DNA of 64,000 bases from Lachnospiraceae bacterium (GCA_015057665.1 SVDY01000003.1:1-64000); one strand, 5' to 3'. Shown: positions 27,891 through 37,453, counted from the stretch's first letter. Notes: generated from the sequence alone by a model not told the origin. Program-made: numbers and translations.

Positions 27891-28259
27891 GCATTGAACA
27901 CTTAATGAGAGCAAGCTAAGGCGCAGCTCGAATTTAGTGAGAAAGCCCATCCCGAACCTTAACGAGCCCGAGCCTTCGGGTGAAGGGCGAGTTTAGTTGA
28001 GGGATGATACCTTACACATATATATTTGTTTTATAAATAAAAGCCCGATTGCTTCATGCTTACGCATTTTCGCAATCGGCACCATATTCGGACTTACGCA
28101 CCATAGTGCTTCGTCCTCATATGGTTAAGGTTGCTGAATGAACAGCCGACTATGTAAGTAAACTTACAGTCGTCAGTTCATCCGCAACAACTTTTATTAT
28201 TAGTTTCTGAAAACAGAGAGAACACAAGCTTTCTCTCCGACAATTTAAGGAGGTGCACT
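27891..28259 (+). other. Multi-hairpin intergenic element between rpsH and rplF
   Basis: Where neighbouring gaps are about 10-30 nt, this one is 369 nt and holds consecutive stem-loops: CATCCC/GGGATG with inner AAC-GA-GCCC/GGGC-GA-GTT (27948-28006); GCCCGATTGC/GCAATCGGC (28043-28080); ACCATAT/ATATGGT enclosing GGAC/GTCC and GCAC/GTGC (28081-28125); a four-part stem GTTGC, ATGAAC, CGACT, GTAAGT with their complements (28130-28188), followed by CTTTTATT; and GAGAGAA/TTTCTCTC (28215-28237) just before the rplF ribosome-binding site. I see no convincing ORF or promoter. It may be a structured RNA, a processing or attenuation region, or an inserted repeat. Confidence 0.65.
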
Positions 28260-28802
28260 ATGTCACGTATCGGTAGACTCCCAGTTGGGATTCCTGCAGG
28301 CGTAGAAGTTAAAGTAGAAGCAGGAAATAAAGTGACAGTTAAAGGTCCTTTAGGAACACTCGTTAAAGAGCTTCCAGTAGAAATGGACATTAAAGTAGAA
28401 GAAAACCAGGTAGTTGTTACAAGACCTAATGACTTAAAGAGAATGAAATCTTTACACGGTTTAACAAGAACATTAGTTGCTAACATGGTAACTGGTGTAA
28501 CAACAGGATACCAGAAAGTTCTTGAAATCAACGGTGTTGGTTATAGAGCACAGAAGTCCGGCAAAACTCTTACTCTTTCTTTAGGATATTCTCATCCAGT
28601 AGTTATGGAAGATCCAGAAGGATTAGAGTCTGTATTAGAAGGACAGAACAAAATCACAGTTAAAGGTATTGATAAAGAAAAAGTTGGCCAGTACGCAGCT
28701 GAAATCAGAGAAAAGAGAAAACCAGAACCTTATAAAGGTAAAGGTATCAAGTATGCTGATGAAGTTATCAGACGTAAAGTTGGTAAGACTGGTAAGAAAT
28801 AA
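28260..28802 (+). CDS. rplF: 50S ribosomal protein L6
   Basis: 180 residues, [17 protein letters not shown] start and the [19 protein letters not shown] end motif. Two related domains. Strong AAGGAGG. Confidence 0.96.
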   Translation: MSRIGRLPVGIPAGVEVKVEAGNKVTVKGPLGTLVKELPVEMDIKVEENQVVVTRPNDLKRMKSLHGLTRTLVANMVTGVTTGYQKVLEINGVGYRAQKSGKTLTLSLGYSHPVVMEDPEGLESVLEGQNKITVKGIDKEKVGQYAAEIREKRKPEPYKGKGIKYADEVIRRKVGKTGKK

Positions 28803-28818
28803 TTAGGAGGTAAGTAAA

Positions 28819-29187
28819 ATGGTTAGCAAGAAATCAAGAAAAGTAGTTCGCGCTAAAAAACATATGAGAATTCGTAACCGTGTAAACGGTACAAGCGAAT
28901 GCCCACGTTTAGCAGTATTTAGAAGCAATAACCATATGTACGCTCAGATTATTGACGACACAGTTGGAAATACTCTTGTTTCAGCATCTACTGCTCAGAA
29001 AGAAGTTAAGGCAGAATTAGAAAAAACTAACGACATGGCTGCAGCAGCTTACGTAGGTAAAATCGTTGCAGAACGTGCATTAGAAAAAGGTATTACAACA
29101 GTTGTTTTCGATAGAGGCGGTTTCGTATATCACGGTAAAGTTCAGGCATTAGCAGACGCTGCTAGAGAAGCTGGCCTTAATTTCTAG
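28819..29187 (+). CDS. rplR: 50S ribosomal protein L18
   Basis: 122 residues, [18 protein letters not shown] and [22 protein letters not shown] motifs; binds 5S rRNA with L5. Confidence 0.96.
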   Translation: MVSKKSRKVVRAKKHMRIRNRVNGTSECPRLAVFRSNNHMYAQIIDDTVGNTLVSASTAQKEVKAELEKTNDMAAAAYVGKIVAERALEKGITTVVFDRGGFVYHGKVQALADAAREAGLNF

Positions 29188-29203
29188 TATAGGAGGAAGT
29201 CAG

Positions 29204-29713
29204 ATGAAGCGTACAATTATTGATGCTAGTCAGTTAGAATTAGAAGAAAAAGTAGTAGCCATCAAGCGTGTTACTAAAGTAGTAAAAGGTGGACGTAATA
29301 TGAGATTTGCAGCTCTCGTAGTTGTAGGTGACAAAAACGGACACGTTGGCGCTGGTTTAGGTAAAGCCGCTGAAGTTCCTGAAGCAATCCGCAAAGGAAA
29401 AGAAGATGCTATTAAAAAATTAGTTGCAGTTCCTATGGATGAAGTTGGATCTATTCCACACGACTTCACAGGAAAATTCGGCAGTGCCGCTGTATTATTA
29501 AAGAAATCTCCAGAAGGTACAGGTATCATCGCTGGTGGTCCATCCCGTGCGGTACTTGAACTTGCTGGTTACAAAAACATTCGTTCCAAATCCTTAGGTT
29601 CCAACAACAAACAGAACGTTGTTCTTGCAACAATCGAAGGATTAAAAGAAATGAAAACTCCAGAAGAAGTAGCTGCACTTCGCGGTAAATCCGTAGAAGA
29701 GATTCTTGGATAG
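29204..29713 (+). CDS. rpsE: 30S ribosomal protein S5
   Basis: 169 residues; [22 protein letters not shown] and GVGLGKA-like [17 protein letters not shown] motifs, involved in decoding fidelity. Confidence 0.96.
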   Translation: MKRTIIDASQLELEEKVVAIKRVTKVVKGGRNMRFAALVVVGDKNGHVGAGLGKAAEVPEAIRKGKEDAIKKLVAVPMDEVGSIPHDFTGKFGSAAVLLKKSPEGTGIIAGGPSRAVLELAGYKNIRSKSLGSNNKQNVVLATIEGLKEMKTPEEVAALRGKSVEEILG

Positions 29714-29726
29714 GAGGTAGACGATA

Positions 29727-29909
29727 ATGGCAGACAAATTAAAAGTAACATTAGTAAAATCACCTATCGGTGCAGTTCCAAAACATAAAGCAACAGTTGA
29801 AGCTTTAGGTTTAAAGAAACTGAATAAAACAGTAGAATTACCAGACAACGATGCTGTAAGAGGCATGATCTGGCACGTAAAACATTTAGTAAAAGTGGAA
29901 GAAATCTAA
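29727..29909 (+). CDS. rpmD: 50S ribosomal protein L30
   Basis: 60 residues, [20 protein letters not shown] start and [15 protein letters not shown] end; normal bacterial length. Confidence 0.95.
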   Translation: MADKLKVTLVKSPIGAVPKHKATVEALGLKKLNKTVELPDNDAVRGMIWHVKHLVKVEEI

Positions 29910-29922
29910 TAAGGAGGTGCAC

Positions 29923-30369
29923 ATGATGGAATTATTCAACTTACGTCCTGCAGAAGGTTCCAAACACAGCGATGATTTCAGAAGAGGTCGTGGACATGGT
30001 TCAGGAAATGGTAAAACAGCAGGTAAAGGACATAAAGGACAGAAAGCACGTTCCGGCGGCGGTGTAAGACCAGGCTTCGAAGGTGGTCAGATGCCTTTAT
30101 ACAGAAGACTTCCTAAGAGAGGCTTCACATGCAGAAACTCTAAAGAAATCGTTGGTATCAACGTATCTGCATTAGAAAGATTCGAAGATGGTGCAGTAGT
30201 ATCTGTTGAAACATTAATCGAATCCGGTATCGTTAAAAACCCAAGAGATGGCGTTAAAATCCTTGGTAACGGAGAGTTAAGCAAAAAGCTTACAGTTCAG
30301 GCTCATGCATTCACAGAAGGTGCAAAAGCTAAGATTGAAGCTGCAGGCGGAACTGCAGAGGTGATCTAG
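29923..30369 (+). CDS. rplO: 50S ribosomal protein L15
   Basis: 148 residues, [21 protein letters not shown] start, the glycine-rich [21 protein letters not shown] segment and [15 protein letters not shown] 29923 and 29926 both follow AAGGAGG (5 and 8 nt); GTG 29917 overlaps that site and is unlikely. Confidence 0.95.
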   Translation: MMELFNLRPAEGSKHSDDFRRGRGHGSGNGKTAGKGHKGQKARSGGGVRPGFEGGQMPLYRRLPKRGFTCRNSKEIVGINVSALERFEDGAVVSVETLIESGIVKNPRDGVKILGNGELSKKLTVQAHAFTEGAKAKIEAAGGTAEVI

Positions 30370-30370
30370 T

Positions 30371-31684
30371 ATGTTTGAGACCCTGAGAAATGCTCTCAAA
30401 GTTGAGGACATTCGTAAAAAATTAGGGTTTACATTCTTAATTCTGGTAGTCGTAAGACTCGGTTGTCAATTGCCAATTCCTGGCATTGACACCGCCCAGA
30501 TTCAGGCATACTTACAGGCTATGTTAGGAGACTCCTTCAGTCTTCTGAACTCCTTTACAGGAGGCTCCTTCTTAAGTATGTCTCTTTTTGCATTGAATGT
30601 ATCCCCATACATTACAGCATCCATCGTTATTCAGCTCTTAACAGTAGCAATTCCTGCACTGGAAGAGATGCAGAAAGATGGAGAAGATGGCAAAAAGAAA
30701 ATTGCTAAAATCACAAGATATGTAACAGTAGCACTTGCAATCTTAGAAGGTACAGGTATTTCTGTTGGATTTGCCAACCAGGGTATGCTTGGTGACAACT
30801 CCACATTAACAATCGTTACAATGGTTGCCGCATTAACAGCCGGCAGTACAATGGTTATGTGGTTAGGCGAAAGAATCACAGAGAATGGAATCGGAAATGG
30901 TATCTCCATTATCCTCCTTGTGAACATCGTATCCAGAATGCCAAGTGACTTCTATGGACTTTATGCTCAGTTCATTAAAGGCAAAGAAATCCTTCCTGCA
31001 GTTGTTGCAGTTATCGTAATTCTTACGGTACTTACACTTACTGTTATTCTTACCATCTTCTTACAGGATGGTGAAAGAAGAATTCCGGTTCAGTACTCTA
31101 AGAAATTACAGGGAAGAAAAATGGTTGGAGGCCAGTCCTCTCATATTCCATTAAAAGTAAATACGGCTGGTGTAATTCCGGTTATTTTCGCTTCTTCCTT
31201 ATTACAGTTCCCACTCATCATCAGCCAGTTCTTCAATGTGAAAGAAGGTTCTGCAGTTCAGACAGTTCTTAACGTAATGAACCAGGCTAACTGGTGTGAT
31301 CCGGAACACCCAGCACGCACAATTGGATTATTAGTATACATCATTCTTCTTGTAGTATTTGCATATTTCTATACTTCAATTACATTCAATCCTATTGAAG
31401 TTGCAAACAATATGAAGAAAAACGGAGGTTTCGTTCCTGGTATCCGTCCAGGCAGACCAACTTCCGATTATCTTAATAAGATCTTAAATTCTATTATCTT
31501 TATTGGCGTAATGGGACTTGCTATCATCGCAGTGATTCCAATCTTCTTCAGCGGCGTGTTTGGAGCAAGCGTATCCTTCATGGGTACATCTTTGATCATC
31601 GTTGTTGGTGTTGTACTTGAAACAGTAAAACAGATTGAATCCCAGATGTTAGTTCGTCATTATTCAGGATTCTTAAGTGAGTAA
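30371..31684 (+). CDS. secY: Preprotein translocase subunit SecY
   Basis: 437-residue channel subunit with ten TM helices; pairs with SecE and SecG and is driven by SecA. GITEN-like ERITENGIGNGISIIL in TM4-5 region, GVIPVIFASSLLQFP plug-side TM7, and GFVPGIRPGRPTSDYL cytoplasmic loop are seen. Starts one base after the rplO stop. Confidence 0.96.
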   Translation: MFETLRNALKVEDIRKKLGFTFLILVVVRLGCQLPIPGIDTAQIQAYLQAMLGDSFSLLNSFTGGSFLSMSLFALNVSPYITASIVIQLLTVAIPALEEMQKDGEDGKKKIAKITRYVTVALAILEGTGISVGFANQGMLGDNSTLTIVTMVAALTAGSTMVMWLGERITENGIGNGISIILLVNIVSRMPSDFYGLYAQFIKGKEILPAVVAVIVILTVLTLTVILTIFLQDGERRIPVQYSKKLQGRKMVGGQSSHIPLKVNTAGVIPVIFASSLLQFPLIISQFFNVKEGSAVQTVLNVMNQANWCDPEHPARTIGLLVYIILLVVFAYFYTSITFNPIEVANNMKKNGGFVPGIRPGRPTSDYLNKILNSIIFIGVMGLAIIAVIPIFFSGVFGASVSFMGTSLIIVVGVVLETVKQIESQMLVRHYSGFLSE

Positions 31685-31691
31685 TAAACAG

Positions 31692-31725
31692 GAGTGCCAG
31701 AAATATGATTTCCGGCACTCTTTTT
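31692..31725 (+). terminator. Terminator after secY
   Basis: GAGTGCCAGAAAT pairs with ATTTCCGGCACTC, then TTTTTG. It splits the spc operon from adk-map-infA, so adk either depends on read-through or on an unrecognised promoter. Confidence 0.88.
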
Positions 31726-31803
31726 GTTTGTTGCGGCGGCAAAGAAGAGTCAGATTCCTGACATGACAGCAGGCCGCCTCACGAAGCATGGAGGAATAAA
31801 AAT

Positions 31804-32448
31804 ATGATTATTATCGCATTAGGCGCACCTGGTGCAGGAAAAGGCACACAGGCGAAAGTTATTTCTGAAAACCACGGAATCCCACACATCTCTACAGGAG
31901 ATATTTTCCGTGCAAACATCAAAAATCAGACTGAACTTGGCATGAAAGCAAAAGCTTACATGGACCAGGGATTATTAGTTCCTGATGAATTAGTAGTTGA
32001 CCTTTTAGTTGACAGAATCAAACAGGCTGACTGTGTAAAAGGATATTTATTAGATGGTTTCCCAAGAACAATTCCACAGGCGGAAGCTCTTGATCGTGCA
32101 TTAAACAACAGAGGCGACAAAGTTGAATATGCAATCAACATCGATGTTCCGGATGAATTCATCGTTACAAGAATGGGGGGCCGCAGAGCATGTGTAACTT
32201 GCGGTGCAACATACCATGTTGAATTCAGTCCAACAAAAGTAGAAGGCATCTGTGACAAATGTCAGGGCAGCCTTATCGTAAGAGATGATGACAAACCTGA
32301 AACAGTTATGAAACGTCTTGAAATCTATCATGAGCAGACACAGCCGCTCATCGATTACTATGCAGCACAGGGCGCTCTCTACACTGTAGACGGCACAAAA
32401 GATATCGCTGATGTTACAGCCCAGATTGAAGCAGTATTAAGCAAATAA
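31804..32448 (+). CDS. adk: Adenylate kinase, zinc-type LID
   Basis: 214 residues; converts ATP+AMP to 2 ADP. P-loop GAPGAGKGTQA, LLDGFPRT, and a LID with four Cys (CVTCGATYHV...ICDKCQG) that binds structural zinc, as in Gram-positive enzymes. Upstream leader has a GGCGGC/GCCGCC hairpin with inner GTCAG/CTGAC. Confidence 0.96.
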   Translation: MIIIALGAPGAGKGTQAKVISENHGIPHISTGDIFRANIKNQTELGMKAKAYMDQGLLVPDELVVDLLVDRIKQADCVKGYLLDGFPRTIPQAEALDRALNNRGDKVEYAINIDVPDEFIVTRMGGRRACVTCGATYHVEFSPTKVEGICDKCQGSLIVRDDDKPETVMKRLEIYHEQTQPLIDYYAAQGALYTVDGTKDIADVTAQIEAVLSK

Positions 32449-32467
32449 TTAATTCGGGTGAAATAAT

Positions 32468-33220
32468 ATGGCGATTACCATTAAATCCAATAAAGAAATA
32501 GAATTAATGAGAGAAGCAGGGAAAATCCTTGCAATTACCCACGAAGAGCTTGAAAAAGCTCTTCGTCCGGGGATGTCCACCTGGGACATTAACAGAATCG
32601 GGGAAGAAGTCATCCGCAGTTACGGATGTATTCCTTCTTTTCTGAACTATAATGGCTATCCTGCCTCTATTTGTGTATCTGTAAACAACGAGGTAGTACA
32701 CGGAATCCCATCCAAGAAGAAAATTATTAAAGAAGGTGACATCGTAAGTCTTGATGCCGGTGTCATTTACAAGGGATATCAATCCGATGCAGCCAGAACA
32801 CATGGTATTGGTCAGATTTCAGCAGAAGCAGAGAAACTGATTCGTGTAACAAGAGAAAGTTTCTTTGAAGGAGTCAAGCTGATTAAAGAAGGCGTTCATT
32901 TAAACGAAGTTTCCAAAGCCATTCAGGCCTATGCAGAAGGACATGGTTTTTCTGTGGTAAGAGACTTGGTTGGGCATGGAATCGGAACTGCCCTTCATGA
33001 AGATCCACAGATTCCAAACTTTGCACAGAGAAGAAGAGGACCGAGACTTCAGGCTGGCATGACTCTTGCAATTGAGCCGATGATCAATGCGGGAAAATAC
33101 AGTGTAAACTGGTTAGATGATGACTGGACAGTTGTTACAGCAGATGGTTCCTTATCTGCACATTATGAAAATACAGTCCTTGTAACAAAAGAAGGCTATG
33201 AGCTTTTGTCCGTTCGATAG
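32468..33220 (+). CDS. map: Methionine aminopeptidase type I
   Basis: 250 residues; removes N-terminal Met from nascent proteins. Metal ligands are visible in SLDAGVIYKGYQSDAARTHGIG (two Asp), VGHGIGTALHEDPQIPNF (His) and LAIEPM (Glu). Overall standard type Ia without extension. Confidence 0.95.
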   Translation: MAITIKSNKEIELMREAGKILAITHEELEKALRPGMSTWDINRIGEEVIRSYGCIPSFLNYNGYPASICVSVNNEVVHGIPSKKKIIKEGDIVSLDAGVIYKGYQSDAARTHGIGQISAEAEKLIRVTRESFFEGVKLIKEGVHLNEVSKAIQAYAEGHGFSVVRDLVGHGIGTALHEDPQIPNFAQRRRGPRLQAGMTLAIEPMINAGKYSVNWLDDDWTVVTADGSLSAHYENTVLVTKEGYELLSVR

Positions 33221-33228
33221 GTGATCAT

Positions 33229-33513
33229 ATGGTAGAATATAAGAAAGGTTATTTTGCCAAATCCAAAGCCGGTCACGATCAGGGGAAAACATATATTATA
33301 ATAGAAGGAACCCGTGAGACCGGGAAAGAAGATTTTGTCACAGTGGCTGACGGCGTTACAAAAACAGTCGAAAACCCAAAGAAAAAGAGAACAAAACATC
33401 TTCAGATCATATACAAATGTGATGAAGCAATTTTTGAAAAGATGACAAACGGACAGGAAATAGAAAACGAAGACATAAAAGCAGCGATTGGGAACTATAT
33501 TAATGGTGAATAG
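33229..33513 (+). CDS. KOW-domain RNA-binding protein (L14e-like)
   Basis: 94 residues, N-terminal KOW-like segment (YKKGYFAKSKAGHDQGKTYIII) and a basic region NPKKKRTKHLQIIY. Resembles the eukaryal/archaeal L14e-type small proteins encoded between map and infA in many Clostridia. Likely ribosome- or RNA-associated, with function unproven. Eight bases after map, with AGGTGAT as ribosome-binding site. Confidence 0.8.
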   Translation: MVEYKKGYFAKSKAGHDQGKTYIIIEGTRETGKEDFVTVADGVTKTVENPKKKRTKHLQIIYKCDEAIFEKMTNGQEIENEDIKAAIGNYINGE

Positions 33514-33609
33514 AATTTGCGAATAGAGTATCGTGAATAGAAATGAAAACAGTATCAATCCGAAAGGATTCATGATTCGAACAGATAGAGGGAAAAGGAG
33601 AAAAGTAAA

Positions 33610-33828
33610 ATGGCAAAAGCAGATGTAATCGAAGTAGAAGGCGTAGTAGTTGATAAACTTCCTAACGCAATGTTCAAAGTAGAATTAGAAAACGGACACC
33701 AGGTTCTTGGCCACATCAGCGGCAAACTCAGAATGAATTTTATTAAAATTCTTCCTGGCGACAAAGTAACAATCGAATTATCACCATACGATTTAACAAA
33801 AGGCAGAATTGTTTGGAGAGATAAATAA
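33610..33828 (+). CDS. infA: Translation initiation factor IF-1
   Basis: 72 residues, a single S1-like OB fold, with [20 protein letters not shown] and [19 protein letters not shown]; occupies the ribosomal A site during initiation. AAGGAG upstream. Confidence 0.96.
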   Translation: MAKADVIEVEGVVVDKLPNAMFKVELENGHQVLGHISGKLRMNFIKILPGDKVTIELSPYDLTKGRIVWRDK

Positions 33829-33829
33829 A

Positions 33830-33885
33830 AAAACGCTTGCATTCTGTGGAAACAGGTGCTATACTATCAAGGTCTAAGCGTTTTT
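33830..33885 (+). promoter_or_regulatory. Promoter inside a terminator loop, infA-rpmJ
   Basis: AAAACGCTT (33830-33838) and AAGCGTTTT (33876-33884) pair and are followed by T, forming a terminator for infA transcripts. Between the arms lies TTGCAT (33837-33842), 17 bp, TATACT (33860-33865), a good sigma-A promoter. A transcript from it would start near 33872, lack the 5' arm and escape termination. Confidence 0.65.
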
Positions 33886-33902
33886 GAAAGGAGAGATTGT
33901 AG

Positions 33903-34016
33903 ATGAAGGTTAGAGCATCAGTAAAACCAATTTGCGAAAAATGCAAAATTATTAGAAGAAAAGGCTCAATCAGAGTGATCTGCGAAAACCCAAAACACAA
34001 ACAGCGCCAGGGATAA
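33903..34016 (+). CDS. rpmJ: 50S ribosomal protein L36
   Basis: 37 residues, [20 protein letters not shown] start and [10 protein letters not shown] end; Cys and His ligands of the zinc site are present (CxxC...C...H). Too short for usual ORF cut-offs but unmistakable. AAAGGAGA upstream. Confidence 0.96.
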   Translation: MKVRASVKPICEKCKIIRRKGSIRVICENPKHKQRQG

Positions 34017-34057
34017 TATTGAATATAATCGAGTAATCGATAGATATAAAGTATTAG

Positions 34058-34099
34058 GACGAGAGAGTTGCTCGTCATATCTTAGGCTCACGAGTTTTT
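34058..34099 (+). terminator. Possible terminator after rpmJ, with competing stem
   Basis: CTCGT (34071-34075) can pair with ACGAG before TTTTTT (34094-34099), or the same CTCGTC can pair with GACGAG (34058-34063). Stems are short; the two folds exclude each other. Confidence 0.4.
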
Positions 34100-34120
34100 T
34101 CCATGTCATGGAAAAAGCTA

Positions 34121-34149
34121 TTGACTTTTGTGATACCCTCGTGTATAGT
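34121..34149 (+). promoter_or_regulatory. Strong sigma-A promoter of the alpha operon
   Basis: TTGACT (34121-34126), 17 bp, TATAGT (34144-34149), 205 bp before rpsM. Confidence 0.75.
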
Positions 34150-34155
34150 GGATGG

Positions 34156-34353
34156 GTATGAGTTTTCAAAGTAACAACGAAGACAGCAAAATAAGTGAAG
34201 CGGCTGAGCTTGAACCACCAGGATGGGTTGTTCGGGCATTTACTTATGTAAAAAAGAAAAATATTAGAATGAATTGAGAAGTATAGGACAAGCACGGCAT
34301 ACCGTCAAATCCGCCAGTCTTGTCTTGACGCAATTATTAGTGGAGGTACAAAA
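34156..34353 (+). promoter_or_regulatory. Structured leader before rpsM
   Basis: An extended stem runs from ATAAGTGAA (34191-34199) to TTTACTTAT (34239-34247), with inner GCTTGAAC/GTTCGGGC and ACC/GGG pairs. A second domain pairs GACAAG (34287-34292) with CTTGTC (34319-34324) and holds CGG-CATA-CCG. Candidate r-protein (for example S4) autoregulatory leader; not a known Rfam family that I recognise. Confidence 0.55.
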
Positions 34354-34722
34354 ATGGCTCGTATTTCAGGAGTTGACTTACCAAGAGAGAAACGTGTTGA
34401 GATCGGTCTTACTTATATCTATGGTATCGGTAGAGCGACATCTAACAAAATTCTCGAAGAAGCAGGCGTTAATCCAGATACTCGCGTGCGTGATTTAACA
34501 GATGATGAAGTAAAGAAAATTTCCGAGATCATCAACGAAAGCACAATGGTAGAAGGTGATTTACGTAGAGAAATCGCATTAAATATCAAACGTTTACAGG
34601 AAATTGGATGCTACAGAGGTATCCGTCATAGAAAAGGTCTCCCTGTTCGTGGACAGAAGACTAAAACCAATGCGAGAACACGTAAAGGTCCTAAGAGAAC
34701 AGTTGCAAACAAGAAGAAATAG
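34354..34722 (+). CDS. rpsM: 30S ribosomal protein S13
   Basis: 122 residues, [21 protein letters not shown] start, [16 protein letters not shown](K/R)[15 protein letters not shown] end; 30S head, contacts tRNA in the P site. Confidence 0.96.
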   Translation: MARISGVDLPREKRVEIGLTYIYGIGRATSNKILEEAGVNPDTRVRDLTDDEVKKISEIINESTMVEGDLRREIALNIKRLQEIGCYRGIRHRKGLPVRGQKTKTNARTRKGPKRTVANKKK

Positions 34723-34759
34723 TAAATAATAGAGTTTATAACCTTAGGAGGGTTTCGTA

Positions 34760-35155
34760 ATGGCTAAGAAAGTTGCTAAAAAAGTAACAAAACGTAGAGT
34801 TAAGAAAAATATAGAGCGTGGACAGGCTCATATCCAGTCTTCCTTCAATAATACAATCGTAACAATCACAGACGCAGAAGGCAACGCTCTTTCCTGGGCA
34901 AGTGCTGGTGGATTAGGATTCAGAGGATCCAGAAAATCTACACCATACGCTGCTCAGATGGCTGCTGAAACAGCTACAAAAGCTGCTTTAGTACATGGAT
35001 TAAAAACAGTAGAAGTATTTGTAAAAGGACCAGGTTCAGGAAGAGAAGCTGCAATTCGTGCCCTTCAGGCTTGTGGTCTTGATGTAACTAGCATCAGTGA
35101 TGTAACACCAGTTCCTCACAACGGATGCCGTCCACCAAAGAGAAGAAGAGTCTGA
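34760..35155 (+). CDS. rpsK: 30S ribosomal protein S11
   Basis: 131 residues, [37 protein letters not shown] and [17 protein letters not shown] motifs. Confidence 0.96.
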   Translation: MAKKVAKKVTKRRVKKNIERGQAHIQSSFNNTIVTITDAEGNALSWASAGGLGFRGSRKSTPYAAQMAAETATKAALVHGLKTVEVFVKGPGSGREAAIRALQACGLDVTSISDVTPVPHNGCRPPKRRRV

Positions 35156-35182
35156 TTTTATTTATTAGGGAGGTATAGAAGA

Positions 35183-35776
35183 ATGGCAGTAGATAGAACT
35201 CCAGTCTTAAAGAGATGTAGATCTTTAGCACTTGATCCAATCTATTTAGGAATTGACAAAAAGTCTAACAGAACTTTAAATAGAGCAAACAGAAAAATGA
35301 GCGAATATGGTCTTCAGCTTCGCGAAAAACAGAAAGCAAAATTCATTTACGGTGTACTTGAAAAACCTTTCCGTAACTACTATGCAAGAGCAGAAAGAAT
35401 GCGCGGTCTTACAGGTCCTAACTTAATGATCATGTTAGAAACAAGACTTGACAACGTAATCTTCCGTATGGGTCTTGCTCGTACAAGAAAAGAAGCTAGA
35501 CAGATCGTTGACCACAAACATGTATTAGTAAATGGTAAATGTGTAAACATCCCATCTTACTTAATCAAAGCTGGTGACACAATCGAAATCAAAGAAAAAG
35601 CAAAAGGCGCTCAGAGATACAAAGATATCTTAGAAGTAACAGAAGGTAGATTAGTACCTGCATGGTTAGAAATCAACCATGAAACACTTGCTGGTAAAGT
35701 ACTTGAACTCCCAACAAGAGATCAGATTGATGTACCAGTAAATGAAACACTCATTGTCGAGTTATATTCTAAATAA
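35183..35776 (+). CDS. rpsD: 30S ribosomal protein S4
   Basis: 197 residues with the S4 RNA-binding domain (RLDNVIFRMGLARTRKEARQ). S4 is the alpha-operon repressor in E. coli and represses its own gene in Bacillus, hence a candidate ligand for the rpsM leader. The N-terminus lacks the zinc Cys cluster (C- form). Confidence 0.96.
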   Translation: MAVDRTPVLKRCRSLALDPIYLGIDKKSNRTLNRANRKMSEYGLQLREKQKAKFIYGVLEKPFRNYYARAERMRGLTGPNLMIMLETRLDNVIFRMGLARTRKEARQIVDHKHVLVNGKCVNIPSYLIKAGDTIEIKEKAKGAQRYKDILEVTEGRLVPAWLEINHETLAGKVLELPTRDQIDVPVNETLIVELYSK

Positions 35777-35825
35777 TAGATAGCCTGGCAACGTCAACCA
35801 CCCATATTTATAGGAGGGTCCTAAT

Positions 35826-36785
35826 TTGTTCGATTTTGAAAAACCAAGAATTGAGATTGCAGAACTTTCAGAAGATAATCGTTACGGTCGTTTTGTTGTA
35901 GAACCTTTAGAAAGAGGATATGGCACAACACTTGGTAATTCTCTTAGAAGAATTATGTTATCTTCTTTACCAGGGGCCGCAGTTAGCTCAGTAAAAATCA
36001 AAGGTGTTTTACATGAGTTCAGTTCCATTCCAGGGGTAAAAGAAGATGTTACAGAGATTATCATGAATATCAAAGAACTGGCGATCAAAAATAACAGTTC
36101 GACAAATGAGCCAAAAGAGGCTTATATCGAATTCGCTGGAGAAGGTGTTGTAACAGCAGCCGATATTCAGGTTGACTCCGACATTGAAATCCTTAATCCG
36201 GATCACGTTATCGCTACATTAAGCGGCGGCGCAGACAGCAAGCTTGAAATGAAGCTTACTATCACAAAAGGCCGTGGTTATGTTGGCGCTGACAAGAACA
36301 AGCTTGAAGACCAGTCTATCGATGTAATCGCAGTAGACTCCATTTATACACCGGTTGAGCGTGTAAACTTAACAGTTCAGAACACACGTATTGGTCAGAT
36401 CACAGATTATGACAAACTTACACTGGATGTATTTACAAATGGAACTTTAGCTCCGGATGAAGCAGTAAGCTTAGCTGCTAAAGTATTAAGCGAACATTTA
36501 AATCTTTTCGTTGACCTTTCTGAAAATGCCAAGACAGCAGAAATCATGGTAGAAAAAGAAGACAACGAAAAAGAAAAAGTATTAGAAATGAACATTGATG
36601 AATTAGAATTATCCGTTCGTTCATACAACTGCTTAAAGAGAGCAGGTATTAATACAGTAGAAGAACTTTGCAATAAAACTCCTGAAGATATGATGAAAGT
36701 TCGTAATCTCGGACGCAAATCTTTAGAAGAAGTATTAGCAAAATTAAAGGAATTAGGCTTAAGCTTAAATCCATCTGAAGAGTAA
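35826..36785 (+). CDS. rpoA: RNA polymerase alpha subunit
   Basis: 319 residues. N-terminal assembly domain ([26 protein letters not shown]...) and, after an acidic linker, the C-terminal domain ([22 protein letters not shown]...[10 protein letters not shown]) that contacts UP elements and activators. Start is TTG, preceded by AGGAGGG; no ATG fits. Confidence 0.97.
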   Translation: MFDFEKPRIEIAELSEDNRYGRFVVEPLERGYGTTLGNSLRRIMLSSLPGAAVSSVKIKGVLHEFSSIPGVKEDVTEIIMNIKELAIKNNSSTNEPKEAYIEFAGEGVVTAADIQVDSDIEILNPDHVIATLSGGADSKLEMKLTITKGRGYVGADKNKLEDQSIDVIAVDSIYTPVERVNLTVQNTRIGQITDYDKLTLDVFTNGTLAPDEAVSLAAKVLSEHLNLFVDLSENAKTAEIMVEKEDNEKEKVLEMNIDELELSVRSYNCLKRAGINTVEELCNKTPEDMMKVRNLGRKSLEEVLAKLKELGLSLNPSEE

Positions 36786-36875
36786 AATCTTCACACAGCG
36801 AAAAGTTGGCGCCATCGACCCACTTACGCTGAAGAACAGTAAGCATAGTGAATAACCATTAGGAGGTCCATTACA

Positions 36876-37412
36876 ATGGCAATGTATAGAAAATTAGGAA
36901 GAACATCTTCCCAGAGAAAAGCATTACTTCGTGCTCAGGTAACACAGTTACTTTACACAGGTAAAATCAAAACTACAGAAGCTAAAGCAAAAGAAGTTCG
37001 CAAAATCGCTGAAGGTCTTATTGCTATGGCTGTAAGAGAAAAAGATAACTTCGAAACAGTTACTGTTGACGCTAAAGTTGCTCGTAAAGATAAAGACGGT
37101 AAGAGAGTAAAAGAAGTTGTTGACGGCAAAAAAGTAACAGTTTACGATACAATTCAGAAGGAAGTTAAAAAGGATATGCCATCTAAACTTCACGCAAGAA
37201 GACAGATGCTCAAAGTTTTATATCCTGTAACAGAAGTTCCTACTGAAGCTGCTGGCAGAAAAGCTAACACAAAGAAAGTAGATTTAACAGAAAAATTATT
37301 CAACGAATATGGTGTTAAATATGCGAACCGTAATGGCGGTTACACACGTATGGTTAAGATTGGCTTACGTAAAGGTGACGCTGCTATGGAAGTAATTCTT
37401 GAATTAGTTTAA
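36876..37412 (+). CDS. rplQ: 50S ribosomal protein L17, enlarged
   Basis: 178 residues against the usual 115-130. MYRKLGRTSSQRKALLRAQ start and YTRMVKIGLRKGDAAMEVILEL end are normal. A lysine-rich insertion (about residues 65-105, with DKDGKRVKEVVDGKKVTVYD) lies in the middle. Enlarged L17 occurs in Lachnospiraceae. Last gene of the supercluster; AGGAGG upstream. Confidence 0.94.
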   Translation: MAMYRKLGRTSSQRKALLRAQVTQLLYTGKIKTTEAKAKEVRKIAEGLIAMAVREKDNFETVTVDAKVARKDKDGKRVKEVVDGKKVTVYDTIQKEVKKDMPSKLHARRQMLKVLYPVTEVPTEAAGRKANTKKVDLTEKLFNEYGVKYANRNGGYTRMVKIGLRKGDAAMEVILELV

Positions 37413-37453
37413 TCTGAAGCTAATAATTGCTAAACCATAAAGGTGAATAGATG

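Noticed and set aside
34158..34277. 39-codon open frame (MSFQSNNEDSK...) in the rpsM leader
   Set aside because: Its ATG would lie 2-3 nt from the predicted transcription start with no ribosome-binding site, and the sequence is needed for the leader stems.
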